Assembly (NCBI GenBank): GCA_030681795.1
Contig: JAUXRG010000044.1
Coordinates: 45,943-109,942, forward strand
Source: Rubrivivax sp.
Lineage (GTDB): Bacteria > Pseudomonadota > Gammaproteobacteria > Burkholderiales > Burkholderiaceae_C
Direction of reading: 5' to 3'
DNA length: 64,000 nucleotides
Position numbers and translations under genes: made by a program. The notes below the pieces were generated by a model, which saw nothing but the letters and a program-made list of their open reading frames with translations, was not told the origin of the DNA and made no database searches. This document shows, in pieces, positions 47,474-58,305 of this stretch (position 1 is its first letter; every line of letters starts with the position of its first letter).

Positions 47474-47905
47474 TCAGGCCGTCTCCAAGCCGATAACCAG
47501 ACGCTGCCCCAACGCGCCAATGGCTTCGGCAATGCGGGGCAGCTTCGAGCCATAGTGTGGGTCCAGCAGGCGGCGCACTTCCTTCTCGTCGACGCCCAGC
47601 CGCTTGGCCAACTGCACCTTGGTGAAACCCGCTTCCATCATGGCCGAATGCAAGGCGGCCTTGGCCACCGTCCCGGCGGGTGGTGAAACCAGGTGTTCGC
47701 CCCGGCGCGCCTTGCTTGGCGCAGGCAGTGCCAGCCCGCCCAGCATGTAGGCCGCAAACACTTCGTCCATCGCGTCCGCCGCCTCGGCCAGCGCGTGTGC
47801 CTTGTCGTCACCCTGGGTCACCAGTTGCGGCAGATCACGACACGAGACAACGAACCCGCCTTCATCGGCCGGCGTCAAGTGAATGGCGTACTCGAATCGT
47901 TCCAT
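47474..47905 (-). CDS. hicB: HicB-family antitoxin with C-terminal HTH
   Basis: MERFEYAIHLTPADEGGFVVSCRDLPQLVTQGDDKAHALAEAADAMDEV...KVQLAKRLGVDEKEVRRLLDP. Confidence 0.88.
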   Translation of the reverse strand: MERFEYAIHLTPADEGGFVVSCRDLPQLVTQGDDKAHALAEAADAMDEVFAAYMLGGLALPAPSKARRGEHLVSPPAGTVAKAALHSAMMEAGFTKVQLAKRLGVDEKEVRRLLDPHYGSKLPRIAEAIGALGQRLVIGLETA

Positions 47906-47916
47906 GGGGTTTCCTT

Positions 47917-48129
47917 TCACAGGTCCGAAGCCCGGATACCGAGTTGCGCACACATGCCATGCAAGGTGCCCGTCTTCAACTCGTCCTTCAGGTTGCGAAT
48001 CACGGTGAAGGACGTGCCGTAATACAGCGTCTGGTGGCTGCCCTTGCCCCGTGAGGCATTCAGCACCACCTCGATGCCGTGCAACCTGCCCAGCGCCTTC
48101 ACCTTACGGATGAATTCGTTCCCCGTCAT
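47917..48129 (-). CDS. hicA: HicA-family mRNA interferase toxin
   Basis: MTGNEFIRKVKALGRLHGIEVVLNASRGKGSHQTLYYGTSFTVIRNLKDELKTGTLHGMCAQLGI (GSH motif); toxin-first order. Confidence 0.85.
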   Translation of the reverse strand: MTGNEFIRKVKALGRLHGIEVVLNASRGKGSHQTLYYGTSFTVIRNLKDELKTGTLHGMCAQLGIRASDL

Positions 48130-48526
48130 GCCGTATTCTCGGGCGAAAACGTCCGACACACAATTTCACCGATGAGCCAGAAACAACGGGGCGGTGCCGG
48201 CCGCTTGGGCTGTCCTTTCAGGTAGGGATCGAGCTGCTACGCGATCGAGGGTTCGCGCACCGATACCACGCGCTCGATGTCTGCCGGGTCAACGTCGATC
48301 GCCATCACAAATAGGGGACAAGGGCTTTCCTCGATTGCCAAACAAAACCCTTGACCCATGTCGGGAAACTTGACACAAACTTTCGCGCCGCGGCGCGCCG
48401 CGCCGCGCCGCGTAAGTATTTGTTCCGAAATGACTTTTCGGCTGACCCTGGTCGCTGGCGCGAAACCTGCGTGCCGCTCCCTTGCCGTGGTCAATAGGGG
48501 CCGGCAGTAGCAACCGAGGGAATGCG

Positions 48527-49246
48527 ATGACAAGACAAACCAAGTGGGTGGCCTGGCTGGCCACCATGGTGCTGGCGGCCGCGGTGCACGCGGCGCCAGT
48601 GAGCGGCCAGGGCACGTGGGAGACCACGCTGCAAGCGCGCGACCTGAACGGCGACAGCGTGACCGATGCCTTCTACGACACGGCGCTGAATATCACCTGG
48701 CTGCGCAACGCCAATGTCAACGGGTTGATGAACTGGCCCACCGCCAACGCCTGGGCCAACGGGCTGTCATTCGGCGGCTACACCGACTGGCGCCTGCCCA
48801 CCATGGTGGATACCGGCGCGCCGGGCTGCAACTGGACCCTCGCCGGTGGCACCGACTGCGGCTACAACGTGCAAACCGCCACCAGCGAAATGGCGCATTT
48901 GTTCTACGTCAGCCTGGGCAACAAGGCCTTTTGCGCGCCGGGCGATGCGGTCTGTGCCGTTGCGCAAGCCGGCTTTGGTTTGACCAACACCGGGGACTTC
49001 GAGAGTCTGGTGGAAGCCTTCTACTGGTCCGGGTTGGAGTACGCGCTGAATCCGAGCGATGCGTGGTACTTCCTTAACACCCGCGGCATCCAGCACTTCG
49101 ACGCGCAGAACACTTCGTTGTTTTTTGCCCTGGCTGTGCGCCCCGGCGATGTGGTGGCTGCCGCTGTGCCGGAGCCACAGGCGGTGGCGCTGGCACTGAC
49201 GGCGCTGGGCGCACTGGCGCTGGTGCGTCGCCGGCGGCCACGTTGA
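48527..49246 (+). CDS. Exported DUF1566-like protein with PEP-CTERM sorting signal
   Basis: Signal peptide; LNITWLRNANVNG...GGYTDWRLPTM; C-term VPEPQAVALALTALGALALVRRRRPR. Confidence 0.85.
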   Translation: MTRQTKWVAWLATMVLAAAVHAAPVSGQGTWETTLQARDLNGDSVTDAFYDTALNITWLRNANVNGLMNWPTANAWANGLSFGGYTDWRLPTMVDTGAPGCNWTLAGGTDCGYNVQTATSEMAHLFYVSLGNKAFCAPGDAVCAVAQAGFGLTNTGDFESLVEAFYWSGLEYALNPSDAWYFLNTRGIQHFDAQNTSLFFALAVRPGDVVAAAVPEPQAVALALTALGALALVRRRRPR

Positions 49247-49303
49247 GGCTTTGGCGCTCCGGGCGCTTTGACCTCTTTTTCAGGGGTTTGGGGGCATAGC
49301 GGT

Positions 49304-51715
49304 TCAAGCCCCACCCCTGTCCCCAAGCCGCGCCAAGTCCTCCAGATCGGCCTGCCGCTGCCGAACCCGCGCCTCGTAGCTGGCCTGGTTCTTGGTGCAC
49401 ACCAGCACATGCGGGCTGCCTTTGCGCTCGACCGTGCAGTCCAGATCGCACTGGCCTTGCCGGATCGAGTTCATCACATGGTCTCGGTCCGCCTCCCTGG
49501 CCTTGAAGCGCCAGCCCGGCTCATCGGCGTCGAGCAGGAACAGGCGCAGGCCGCTGCAATGCGCGCAGCGACACGCCAGGTTCGCCTCGCGCCGCCAGTC
49601 GGTGGGCGCGGCAAGGTCCAGCGCCGCGCGTGCTTGCAGGTGTTGCACGGCCGCGGCGCGCAGGCGTTGGTGGGCGGTGTGCTTGCGCAGCGCGCTCTGG
49701 TCGGCCAGGCCGCGCAAGGCGGGCACGATCACGCTGTCCAGCCCGTAGGTCTTGGGCCAGGCCAGCCAATGGCTCACGGCGTGTTCGGCGAGGGTTGAAT
49801 CAATGCGGCACAGTGCGCGCAGCAGCTGGGATAGCGCGGCAGCACCCGTCTTCTCGCGGCGCCATGCGTCCCTTGCGGAAGGCGGGCGTGCGGGGTCACC
49901 CGGCAGGGCATCGAACAAGCTGCGTGCCGCCGCGCGAAGTTGCCCATGCCATTCGGCCACCGTGCTGGCGCGGGCCAGCAAGTCAGCGCAGCCACCGATG
50001 TGCAGGTCGGCGTTGGCTTGCAGCACCTGTTGCAGCAACGCGCAGGCGCGCTCTGGTGACAAGCGCCGCAGCGCAAGCACGATGGCGGCGTTGTCGCCCT
50101 GGCCGTAGTCGCCAGCCGTGGTGGCCTCGGCGCTGCCGCCAGCGCCCATGCCCGCGCCCATGCTCGCGCCCATGTTCGCGCTGATACCGGCGATGAAGGC
50201 GTCGATCTGCTCGGTGTCGTTCAACCGCGCCAGCAGGGCCAGCATTTGCGCGGCCTGGCTGCGGCCTTCGTCGCCGTGCCGGCCAGTGCCTGGCGGCCAG
50301 CCACGCAACATGTGGCCGCAGAGCTCATGCGCCTCTTGCCACGGCGCATCGCCACTGATCGTGCCCGAGGCTTTCCAACGCGCAACCAGCGCGTCCAGGT
50401 AGGGAAGCGTGACGGCCAGCCCGGCTCGGGCCAATACCTGCAAGCGTTGCTGTTGCGGCCACAGCACCAGGGCCGCGCGCTGGTAGCTGCGCTCGAAGGA
50501 CGCACCCTCGTTGCCGGTGGCCTCGTGGAAGTGCTGCTCGTCGGGCTCCATTTCGAGCAGTGCATCGCCGGGGCAGACTTCATGATCTGTGAAGGCAAAC
50601 GCGCCGAAGTTGGCCGCGCTGCCATCGGACCTTCCCCAGTGTGAAAGCGTCAGGCTGCGCTCGAAAACCTCGCCGACCTCGAACTCATCGTCGTTGCCTG
50701 CATCCTCGTCGTCATCATCATCGTGATAGCGCCGCCATCCGCGGGGCCTGTAGCCGCTGCTGTATTCGGCCGAGCCGCTTTCTTCGATCTGCATCAAGGC
50801 CACATGCAGTTCGCAGCCCGATTGCCGCGCCGCGGTGGCCAGCACCGTGGCGGCTGCCGCATCCGCACCCTTGAGCGAGCGGAACGACAGCTCCGCCGGC
50901 GTGTAGGCATGCGCCAGCGGGTAGACCAGTTTTTCGCGCGGGTCATCGCTGGCGGGTTCCTTGCCTGGGCCAGGGGGTGCGTTCCAGGCCTGGCCAGCGC
51001 ACCAGCCTTGCAGCAGCTTGGTCAGTGCGGCCGTTTCGGCGCCGTAGTCCGGTGGTTTGGGTATCCGGCCACGGCCTTTGCGCAGCAGGTTGTAGACCAG
51101 CACCAGCCGGTGGCCTGAGGTGACGGGCAGCACCTCGTGCACGCAATCGGAATAGAAGGCAGCGTAGGCGGCCTCCGAAGGGTCGCCACAGCTCAGGTCC
51201 AGCCGAACCTCGTGGCCGCGGTGGCGCACCACGAGTTCGCCACCCGCGTACACAGAGGGCAGCGCGACGATCAGCGTGGCGAACATCCCGTGGGATTTTT
51301 CGGTGTCGCGATGGCGCACGAAAAAGCCCCCGGCGTCGTAGACCAGCAGCTTGTACAGCTGGGCCACCACGCCCTTGCCCGCGGCAGCGCCCAGCCCGAC
51401 CGCGGCGCGCTCGACGATGGCCGCGAGCGTGGCCGGCCAGCGCGCGCCCTCGATTCGCACGCGGTCCGCGCCGATCTGCCAGGTGCGCCGCACCTCGGTA
51501 TCGAGCCGCGTTTCCTCGCCCCGACCGTAGGGCGCGAGTTCGGAGGCGGCGATCAACTGCTCGGCCTGGGCGGCCAACAAGGGCAGGGCGATGGGCCCGA
51601 CGCCATCGACTTGGAGTAGCGGTGTGTGCATGGCGCAGACCCCGGCCGCATGGAAATCGCCCGGCGTTATCACCGTGCCGAGCAGGTCGGCGAGCTCGTT
51701 GTTGATGAGGTTCAT
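49304..51715 (-). CDS. Large (803 aa) 2OG-Fe(II) oxygenase-domain protein with Cys-rich C-terminus
   Basis: P4H-like core: YDAGGFFVRHRDTEKSHGMFATLIVALPSVYAGGELVVRHRG...DCVHEVLPVTSGHRLVLVYNLL (HxD...H...R); C-terminal CRCAHCSGLRLFLLDADE. Confidence 0.85.
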   Translation of the reverse strand: MNLINNELADLLGTVITPGDFHAAGVCAMHTPLLQVDGVGPIALPLLAAQAEQLIAASELAPYGRGEETRLDTEVRRTWQIGADRVRIEGARWPATLAAIVERAAVGLGAAAGKGVVAQLYKLLVYDAGGFFVRHRDTEKSHGMFATLIVALPSVYAGGELVVRHRGHEVRLDLSCGDPSEAAYAAFYSDCVHEVLPVTSGHRLVLVYNLLRKGRGRIPKPPDYGAETAALTKLLQGWCAGQAWNAPPGPGKEPASDDPREKLVYPLAHAYTPAELSFRSLKGADAAAATVLATAARQSGCELHVALMQIEESGSAEYSSGYRPRGWRRYHDDDDDEDAGNDDEFEVGEVFERSLTLSHWGRSDGSAANFGAFAFTDHEVCPGDALLEMEPDEQHFHEATGNEGASFERSYQRAALVLWPQQQRLQVLARAGLAVTLPYLDALVARWKASGTISGDAPWQEAHELCGHMLRGWPPGTGRHGDEGRSQAAQMLALLARLNDTEQIDAFIAGISANMGASMGAGMGAGGSAEATTAGDYGQGDNAAIVLALRRLSPERACALLQQVLQANADLHIGGCADLLARASTVAEWHGQLRAAARSLFDALPGDPARPPSARDAWRREKTGAAALSQLLRALCRIDSTLAEHAVSHWLAWPKTYGLDSVIVPALRGLADQSALRKHTAHQRLRAAAVQHLQARAALDLAAPTDWRREANLACRCAHCSGLRLFLLDADEPGWRFKAREADRDHVMNSIRQGQCDLDCTVERKGSPHVLVCTKNQASYEARVRQRQADLEDLARLGDRGGA

Positions 51716-51808
51716 AGGCGGTTCCTGTGCGCTGCGGTGCCGGCGGCAACCCTATCAGCGTGCGCCGCGGAAATCCACGCAGGGCGATGAGCCTCACCGC
51801 ACCCGCTT

Positions 51809-52687
51809 TCAGGGCGCCGCGGCGAGCTTGTCCAGGCTGCCTTTGCACCCGACGCGGTCGGCTTCGTCCAGCGCCTGGAAAGCCTCGCGCGCCTGCGCCA
51901 GCGCCTGCTGGTGGTTGCCGCTGTCGCCGGCCGCGCGCGCCGCCACGCCGATGGCCTCCCAGGCAAAGAAGCGTTCCAGCGCCGGCCCGTCGTTCGCCTG
52001 CACGATCTCCAGGCATTGCCCAGCGTGGTGGCGTGCCCGCGCCGGGTCGCCGGCTTGCAGCCAGCTCATCGCCAGGCGGTACTCGGCGCGCTCGGTCTCC
52101 AGCCAGGTCCCGGCCAGCGCCCAGCAGCGGCGGGCGGCTTGCGCGGCCAGGATCATCAAGTCGCGCTCGTCCGCCGTGCGCGCGGCCTTCTCTTCCAGCG
52201 TGGCCGCCAGGTTGTTGCCGGTGACGGCCAGCGCGCGAGTGCAGGGGTCGGTGCCAGGCAAGCCGGCCGTTTCGGCGTCGGCCAGCGCCTGCTGAAAGAG
52301 CACCCGCGCGCGGGCGGTGTCGCGTTCGACCAGGCTGGCCGCCGCCATTGCGGTGACGCGGATGCGGTCGGAGTCCCCCAGGTCCGCGCGCAGGTCCGCC
52401 ATGCCGCCGGCCAGCGAGAGGCTGGCGATATAGCGGCCCGCGGCTTGCGCCACGCCGGCATCGCCCCGGGCCGCGGGCAAGGCGGCCAGTTCTCGCTGCA
52501 GTGCGATGCCCTCCTGCCAGCGGCCCAGATGCTCGCCCAATACGTGGTGGGCCAGGTGGGCCAGCGCCGCCACCTGCGGGGCCTGCGCTGCCAGCACTGC
52601 GCCCGCGGTTTGCAGCCGCTCGGCCACGCCGGGTGTATCGGTGGCGTGGTCGGCCCAGGCCGCACCGAGGAAATCGTCGAATTCCAT
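51809..52687 (-). CDS. Ala-rich helical (TPR-like) protein of unknown function
   Basis: MEFDDFLGAAWADHATDTPGVAERLQ...; repeated helical pairs; ORF-track N-terminal extension beyond 52687 is antisense to yebC. Confidence 0.7.
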   Translation of the reverse strand: MEFDDFLGAAWADHATDTPGVAERLQTAGAVLAAQAPQVAALAHLAHHVLGEHLGRWQEGIALQRELAALPAARGDAGVAQAAGRYIASLSLAGGMADLRADLGDSDRIRVTAMAAASLVERDTARARVLFQQALADAETAGLPGTDPCTRALAVTGNNLAATLEEKAARTADERDLMILAAQAARRCWALAGTWLETERAEYRLAMSWLQAGDPARARHHAGQCLEIVQANDGPALERFFAWEAIGVAARAAGDSGNHQQALAQAREAFQALDEADRVGCKGSLDKLAAAP

Positions 52688-52876
52688 GCCCTTGCCCTCC
52701 TGAAGCAGCCGCCACGGTAGCGCGAAGGCATCATCCCCACGCGCCTCCAGGGTGGCGGACCGTGCGCTGAACGCGCCCCGCGCGCGGTGCCGGCTGCGGC
52801 CGCCCCGGCGCCCGCAGCCGCCCGCAGGCGCACCGCCTACAATCTGGCGCTGTTTTCCGAGGAGCACAGCAGCCTT

Positions 52877-53602
52877 ATGGCCGGTCATTCCAAATGGGCC
52901 AACATCCAGCACCGCAAGGGCCGGCAGGATGAAAAACGCGGCAAGGCCTGGACGCGCGTGATCCGCGAGATCATGGTCGCGGCGCGCCTGGGCGGCGGCG
53001 ACGCCACGGCCAACCCGCGCCTGCGCCTGGCCATCGAGAAGGCCAAGGCGGTGAACCTGCCGGTGGAAACCGTCAAGCGCAATATCGACAAGGCCACCGG
53101 CAACCTCGAAGGCGTGAACTACGAGGAGATCCGCTACGAGGGCTACGGCATCGGTGGCGCGGCCATCATCGTGGACTGCATGACCGACAACCGCGTGCGC
53201 ACGGTGGCCGAGGTGCGCCACGCCTTTAGCAAGTACGGCGGCAACATGGGCACCGAGGGCAGCGTGGCCTTCCAGTTCAAGCATTGCGGGCAGTTGATCT
53301 TCGCGCCCGGCACGAGCGAGGACAAGGTGATGGAAGTGGCGCTGGAAGCCGGCGCCGACGACGTGCTCACCGACGAGGACGGCGCCGTCGAGGTGCTCAC
53401 CGCGCCCACCGGTTTCGAGGCCGTGAAGGCGGCGCTGGAAGCCGCCGGCCTCAAGCCGGAGGTGGCCGAGGTGACCTGGCGCGCAGAGAACGACATCGAA
53501 CTCGTCGGCGAGGACGCCGTGCGCATGCAGAAACTGCTGGACGTGATCGAGGATCTCGATGACGTCCAGGACGTGTTCCACAACGCCTTGCTGCCCGAGT
53601 GA
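52877..53602 (+). CDS. yebC: YebC/PmpR-family transcriptional regulator / translation factor
   Basis: [32 protein letters not shown]. Confidence 0.96.
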   Translation: MAGHSKWANIQHRKGRQDEKRGKAWTRVIREIMVAARLGGGDATANPRLRLAIEKAKAVNLPVETVKRNIDKATGNLEGVNYEEIRYEGYGIGGAAIIVDCMTDNRVRTVAEVRHAFSKYGGNMGTEGSVAFQFKHCGQLIFAPGTSEDKVMEVALEAGADDVLTDEDGAVEVLTAPTGFEAVKAALEAAGLKPEVAEVTWRAENDIELVGEDAVRMQKLLDVIEDLDDVQDVFHNALLPE

Positions 53603-54879
53603 AGGTCCTCGTCATCGGCGGCGGCGGCCGCGAGCACGCGCTGGCGTGGAAGCTGGCGCAGAGCGAGCGCGTGCAGATGGTCTTCGTCGCCCCCGGCAAC
53701 GGCGGCACGGCGGGCGACCCTGCGCTGCGCAACGTGCCCATCACCGACATCGCCGAGCTGGCCGATTTCGCCACTGCCGAGAAAGTGGCGCTCACGGTGG
53801 TCGGCCCCGAGGCGCCGCTGGCCGCCGGCGTGGTGGACCTGTTCCGTGCCCGCGGCCTGCGCATCTTCGGCCCCACGCAGGCCGCCGCGCAGCTCGAAAG
53901 CTCCAAGGCCTACGCCAAGGACTTCATGCAGCGCCATGGCATCCCGACCGCGCTGTATGCCACCTTCACCGACGCGCAAGCGGCGCATGCCCATGTGGAC
54001 GAGCATGGCGCGCCCATCGTCGTCAAGGCCGATGGCCTGGCCGCAGGCAAGGGCGTGGTGGTGGCCCTGACTGTGGCCGAGGCGCATGCGGCCATCGACG
54101 AGATGCTGGGCATCCACCACCCGGGCGTGCAGCCGGGCCGCGGCGGCGCACGGGTGGTGATCGAGGAATTCATGGCCGGCGAGGAAGCCAGCTTCATCGT
54201 CGTGTGCGATGGCCGCCACGTGCTCACCCTGGCCACCAGCCAGGACCACAAGCGCATCTTCGACGGCGACCTCGGCCCCAACACCGGTGGCATGGGCGCC
54301 TATTCGCCGGCGCCGGTGGTCACGCCCAACGTCCATGCGCGGGTGATGCAGGAGATCATCCACCCCACCATCGCCGGCATGGCCAAGGACGGCGTGCCGT
54401 TCACCGGTTTTCTCTACGCCGGGCTGATGCTCGACGAGCAGGGCCAGCCGCGCACCGTGGAGTTCAACTGCCGCCTGGGCGACCCCGAGGCTGAAGTCAT
54501 CCTGATGCGGCTCAAGAGCGACCTCTTCGAGCTGCTGATGCGCGCCACCGACGGCACGCTGGACCAGGCCGAGCTGCAGTGGGACCGCCGCGTCGCGCTG
54601 GGCGTGGTGATGGCCGCGCACGGCTACCCGGCCGCGCCGCGCCAGGGCGATGCCATCACCGGCCTGCCGGCCAGCACGCCCGAGCTGCAGGTCTTCCACG
54701 CCGGCACCACAGTGAACGACGGCGTGCTCGCCACCCACGGCGGGCGCGTGCTGTGCGTGACGGCGCTGGGCGACTCGGTGCGCCAGGCGCAGCAGCGCGC
54801 GCTCGAAGCCGTGCAGCAGATCCGCTTCGATGGCGCGCAGTGGCGCAACGACATCGGCCACCGCGCGATCAAGCATTGA
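53599..54879 (+). CDS. purD: Phosphoribosylamine-glycine ligase
   Basis: [22 protein letters not shown]...; ATP-grasp; GTGA overlap with yebC stop. Confidence 0.96.
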   Translation: MKVLVIGGGGREHALAWKLAQSERVQMVFVAPGNGGTAGDPALRNVPITDIAELADFATAEKVALTVVGPEAPLAAGVVDLFRARGLRIFGPTQAAAQLESSKAYAKDFMQRHGIPTALYATFTDAQAAHAHVDEHGAPIVVKADGLAAGKGVVVALTVAEAHAAIDEMLGIHHPGVQPGRGGARVVIEEFMAGEEASFIVVCDGRHVLTLATSQDHKRIFDGDLGPNTGGMGAYSPAPVVTPNVHARVMQEIIHPTIAGMAKDGVPFTGFLYAGLMLDEQGQPRTVEFNCRLGDPEAEVILMRLKSDLFELLMRATDGTLDQAELQWDRRVALGVVMAAHGYPAAPRQGDAITGLPASTPELQVFHAGTTVNDGVLATHGGRVLCVTALGDSVRQAQQRALEAVQQIRFDGAQWRNDIGHRAIKH

Positions 54880-54919
54880 GCACTTCCCCCTTGCGGCCGC
54901 GCGACAGGCCGAGCCCCCC

Positions 54920-55858
54920 ATGACCGACATCGCTGCCGTGCGCGACCGCCTGCTCGGCCTGCAGGGCCGCATCGTTGCGGCCCTGCAGGCCGAAGACGGC
55001 AAGGCCTTCCTCAGCGACGCCTGGCAACGGCCGCCGGGGGGGGCGCTGCAGGGCGACGGTCTGTCGCAACTCGTCGAAGAAGGCGGCCTGTTAGAGCGCG
55101 GCGGCTGCAATTTCAGCCATGTCAAGGGCGCCTGCCTGCCACCTTCGGCCACACAGCACCGCAGCGAGCTGGCCGGCGCGCCCTTCGAGGCACTGGGCGT
55201 CTCGCTGGTGATGCACCCGCGCAACCCCCATGTGCCCACGGTGCACATGAACGTGCGCCTGCTCGCGGCGTTCCCTGAAGGCCGCGAGCCCGTGACCTGG
55301 TTCGGTGGCGGCATGGACCTCACGCCCTACTACGGCTTCGATGAGGACGCGCGCCACTTCCACCGTGTTTGCGCCGACGCGCTGGCACCCTTCGGCGCCG
55401 ACAAATACCCGCGCTTCAAGGCCTGGTGCGATGAGTACTTCTTCCTCAAGCACCGCAGCGAGCCCAGAGGCATCGGTGGCATTTTCTTCGACGATTTCAA
55501 CGAGGGCGGCTTCGACGCGGGCCTGGCCATGCTGCGCGCCGTGGGCGATGCCTTCGTGCCGGCCTATCTGCCCATCGTGCAGCGCCGCCGCGACACGCCC
55601 TACGGCGAGCGCGAACGCGACTTCCAGGCCTACCGGCGCGGCCGTTACGTCGAGTTCAACCTGGTGTGGGACCGCGGCACGCATTTCGGCCTGCATGGCG
55701 GCGGGCGCACCGAGAGCATCCTGATGAGCATGCCGCCGATCGTGAAGTGGCGCTACGACTGGCACCCCGAGCCCGGCAGCCCCGAGGCGCGGTTGACCGA
55801 ATATTTCCTGCAAGCCCGCGACTGGCTTGATGAACCCCGACCCCATGCACCCGCATAG
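54920..55858 (+). CDS. hemF: Oxygen-dependent coproporphyrinogen-III oxidase
   Basis: [10 protein letters not shown]...[12 protein letters not shown]...[12 protein letters not shown]...[29 protein letters not shown]. Confidence 0.96.
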   Translation: MTDIAAVRDRLLGLQGRIVAALQAEDGKAFLSDAWQRPPGGALQGDGLSQLVEEGGLLERGGCNFSHVKGACLPPSATQHRSELAGAPFEALGVSLVMHPRNPHVPTVHMNVRLLAAFPEGREPVTWFGGGMDLTPYYGFDEDARHFHRVCADALAPFGADKYPRFKAWCDEYFFLKHRSEPRGIGGIFFDDFNEGGFDAGLAMLRAVGDAFVPAYLPIVQRRRDTPYGERERDFQAYRRGRYVEFNLVWDRGTHFGLHGGGRTESILMSMPPIVKWRYDWHPEPGSPEARLTEYFLQARDWLDEPRPHAPA

Positions 55859-56459
55859 TCGCATCGGCCTGTTCGGCGGCACCTTCGACCCCGTGCACCA
55901 GGCCCATGTGGCGCTGGCGCACGCGGCGCTGGCCGCGCTGCGGCTGGACGAAGTGCGCTGGATCCCCGCGGGGCAGCCCTGGCAAAGGGAGCCCGGTGTG
56001 ACTGCCGCTGCGCACCGCGAGGCCATGGTGCGTCTGGCCATTGCCCACGAGCCGCGCTTCGTGCTCGACCGCATCGAGCTGGCGCGCAGCGGCCCGAGCT
56101 ACACACTGGACACGGTGCGTGCCCTGACGGTGGTGCAGCCCCACACGCAGTGGGTGCTCATCATCGGCCAGGACCAGTACGCCGGCCTGCACACCTGGCG
56201 TGACTGGCAGCAGCTGCTCGGCCTGGTGACACTGGCGGTGGCCAACCGCCCCGGCGTGCAGCGTGCCGTTGCACCCGAGGTGCAGGCCTTCGCCCACCGC
56301 GTCGTGCCACTGCCCATGCTGGACATCTCTGCCACCGACATCCGCCGTCGCGTGAGCGAGGGGCAAGACATTTCGCAACTGGTGCCGCCCACGGTGGCGC
56401 GCTATATTGAATCTCATGGGCTCTACCGCACCGCGGGCCGGTCTCAAACTAGGAGCTGA
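55830..56459 (+). CDS. nadD: Nicotinate-nucleotide adenylyltransferase
   Basis: [55 protein letters not shown]. Confidence 0.94.
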   Translation: MNPDPMHPHSRIGLFGGTFDPVHQAHVALAHAALAALRLDEVRWIPAGQPWQREPGVTAAAHREAMVRLAIAHEPRFVLDRIELARSGPSYTLDTVRALTVVQPHTQWVLIIGQDQYAGLHTWRDWQQLLGLVTLAVANRPGVQRAVAPEVQAFAHRVVPLPMLDISATDIRRRVSEGQDISQLVPPTVARYIESHGLYRTAGRSQTRS

Positions 56460-57137
56460 ATGGACATCCGCAAACTGCAACGCGCCATCGTCGATGGTCT
56501 GGAAGACGTCAAGGCGCAACACATCACCGTGTTCAACACCGAGCACCTGTCGTCGATGTTCGAGCGCGTGATCATCGCCTCGGGCACCAGCAACCGCCAG
56601 ACCAAGGCCCTGGCCGCCAGCGTGCGCGACGCGGTCAAGTCGCGCGGCTTCCCGGTGCTCAGCACCGAGGGCGAGGACAACGGCGAGTGGATCATCGTGG
56701 ACTGCGGCGCCGCCGTGGCGCACATCATGCAACCCGCCATCCGCGAGTACTACCACCTGGAAGAGATCTGGGGCGGCAAGTCCGTGCGCATGAAGGTGGG
56801 TGCGGTGAACACCAAGCTCGTGAAGGCCAGCGAACCCGGGCCCGCACGCAAGACGGCCGCGGCGGGCAAGCCAGCCTTCAAGCAGCCTGCGGCCAAGGCG
56901 CCGGCTGCGAAGAAGGCTGCGGCCGGCAAGATGGCCGGCAAGAGGGCCGGCAACGCCGCTGACAAGACGGCTGCCAAGTCCTCGGGCAAGCCCCCGGTCA
57001 AGTCGCCCACGCGCAAGGCCGCAGACAAGTCGGCGGCCTACCAGCGCGTCGGTGCGCGGCGCCCCACGGGCAAGACCATGTCGACCCAGACCGTCGCCCG
57101 CAAGACCCCCGCGCGCAAGACGCCGCGCAGCGCCTGA
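56460..57137 (+). CDS. rsfS: Ribosome silencing factor RsfS with long basic Lys/Ala/Pro-rich C-terminal extension
   Basis: RsfS core [27 protein letters not shown]...[13 protein letters not shown] then ~105 aa of [27 protein letters not shown]... Confidence 0.92.
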   Translation: MDIRKLQRAIVDGLEDVKAQHITVFNTEHLSSMFERVIIASGTSNRQTKALAASVRDAVKSRGFPVLSTEGEDNGEWIIVDCGAAVAHIMQPAIREYYHLEEIWGGKSVRMKVGAVNTKLVKASEPGPARKTAAAGKPAFKQPAAKAPAAKKAAAGKMAGKRAGNAADKTAAKSSGKPPVKSPTRKAADKSAAYQRVGARRPTGKTMSTQTVARKTPARKTPRSA

Positions 57138-57141
57138 GGCG

Positions 57142-57621
57142 GTGAAGCTGCGGGTGGTGGCGGTAGGCCAGCGCCAGCCGGCCTGGGCGGATGAAGCCTG
57201 GGCCGATTTCGCCAAGCGCTTTCCACCCGAGATGCGGCTGGAGCTCAAGGCGCTGAAGGCCGAGCCGCGTGGCTCGGGCGGGGGCGGCAAGACCGCCGCG
57301 CAGTGCATGGCCGCCGAAGCCCAGCGCATCGAAGCGGCCCTGCCCAAGGGCGCGCGGCGCGTGGTGCTCGATGAACAAGGCACGCGCACGACGACCGCTG
57401 CGCTGGCCGAGCGCATGCGTGCCTGGCGTGACGGTGGCTGTGACGTGGCCCTGCTCATCGGTGGGCCGGATGGCTTGGACCCCGCCCTGAAGGCAGGCGC
57501 CGACGAAACCCTGCGCCTGAGCGACCTGACCCTGCCGCACGCCTTCGCGCGCGTGCTGCTGGCCGAGGCGCTGTACCGCGCCTGGTCCGTGCTCGAAGGG
57601 CATCCCTACCACCGCGAGTGA
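57142..57621 (+). CDS. rlmH: 23S rRNA (pseudouridine1915-N3)-methyltransferase
   Basis: [28 protein letters not shown]...[11 protein letters not shown]...[27 protein letters not shown]. Confidence 0.95.
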   Translation: MKLRVVAVGQRQPAWADEAWADFAKRFPPEMRLELKALKAEPRGSGGGGKTAAQCMAAEAQRIEAALPKGARRVVLDEQGTRTTTAALAERMRAWRDGGCDVALLIGGPDGLDPALKAGADETLRLSDLTLPHAFARVLLAEALYRAWSVLEGHPYHRE

Positions 57622-57684
57622 GGCCGCCGCCCGCCGCGCCGCCCCGGCCCCGGGCCCGGGCCATGGGCGATACACAATGGCCGC

Positions 57685-58299
57685 ATGCCCCTGCACGAGT
57701 TCATCTACCTCGCCTCGCAAAGCCCGCGCCGCACGCAGCTGCTGGACCAGCTGGGCGTGGCGCACCGGCCGCTGCGGCCCGACGCCGGCGAGAACGCCGA
57801 AGACCTGGAGGCCGAACATGCTGGCGAGCTGCCGCTGGACTATGTGCGCCGCGTGACGCTGCTCAAGCTGCGCGCAGCCCGCGCGCGGCTGCGGCGGCGC
57901 GGCCTGCCGAGCGCGCCCATCCTGTGTGCCGATACCACCGTGGCGCTGGGCCGGCGCATCCTGGGCAAGCCGCGCGACGACGGCGAGGCCGCCGAGATGC
58001 TGCGCGCGCTCTCGGGCCGCACGCACCGCGTGCTGACGGCCGTGGCGGTGAGTGCCGGCGCGCGCTCGCTGCTGGCCACCAGTATTTCGCGCGTGCGTTT
58101 TGCGGAACTCCCGCAGGCGACCATCCGCCGCTATGTGACCAGCGGCGAGCCGCAAGGCAAGGCCGGCGCCTACGCCATCCAGGGCCGCATCGCGGCCTGG
58201 GTCGAACATGTCGAAGGCAGCTACAGCGGCATCATGGGCCTGCCCCTGCACGAGACCCACACCTTGCTGTCGCGCGCCCGCGTGCGGCTGGAGCTCTAG
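57685..58299 (+). CDS. maf: Maf-family nucleotide pyrophosphatase
   Basis: IYLASQSPRRTQLLDQLGV; ILCADTTVALG; GKAGAYAIQG. Confidence 0.95.
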   Translation: MPLHEFIYLASQSPRRTQLLDQLGVAHRPLRPDAGENAEDLEAEHAGELPLDYVRRVTLLKLRAARARLRRRGLPSAPILCADTTVALGRRILGKPRDDGEAAEMLRALSGRTHRVLTAVAVSAGARSLLATSISRVRFAELPQATIRRYVTSGEPQGKAGAYAIQGRIAAWVEHVEGSYSGIMGLPLHETHTLLSRARVRLEL

Positions 58300-58305
58300 A
58301 ACGCC

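Noticed and set aside
48381-48412. CGCCG-rich low-complexity run and overlapping small minus ORFs
   Set aside because: Only about three short imperfect units in a GC-rich background; ORFs there have no coding support
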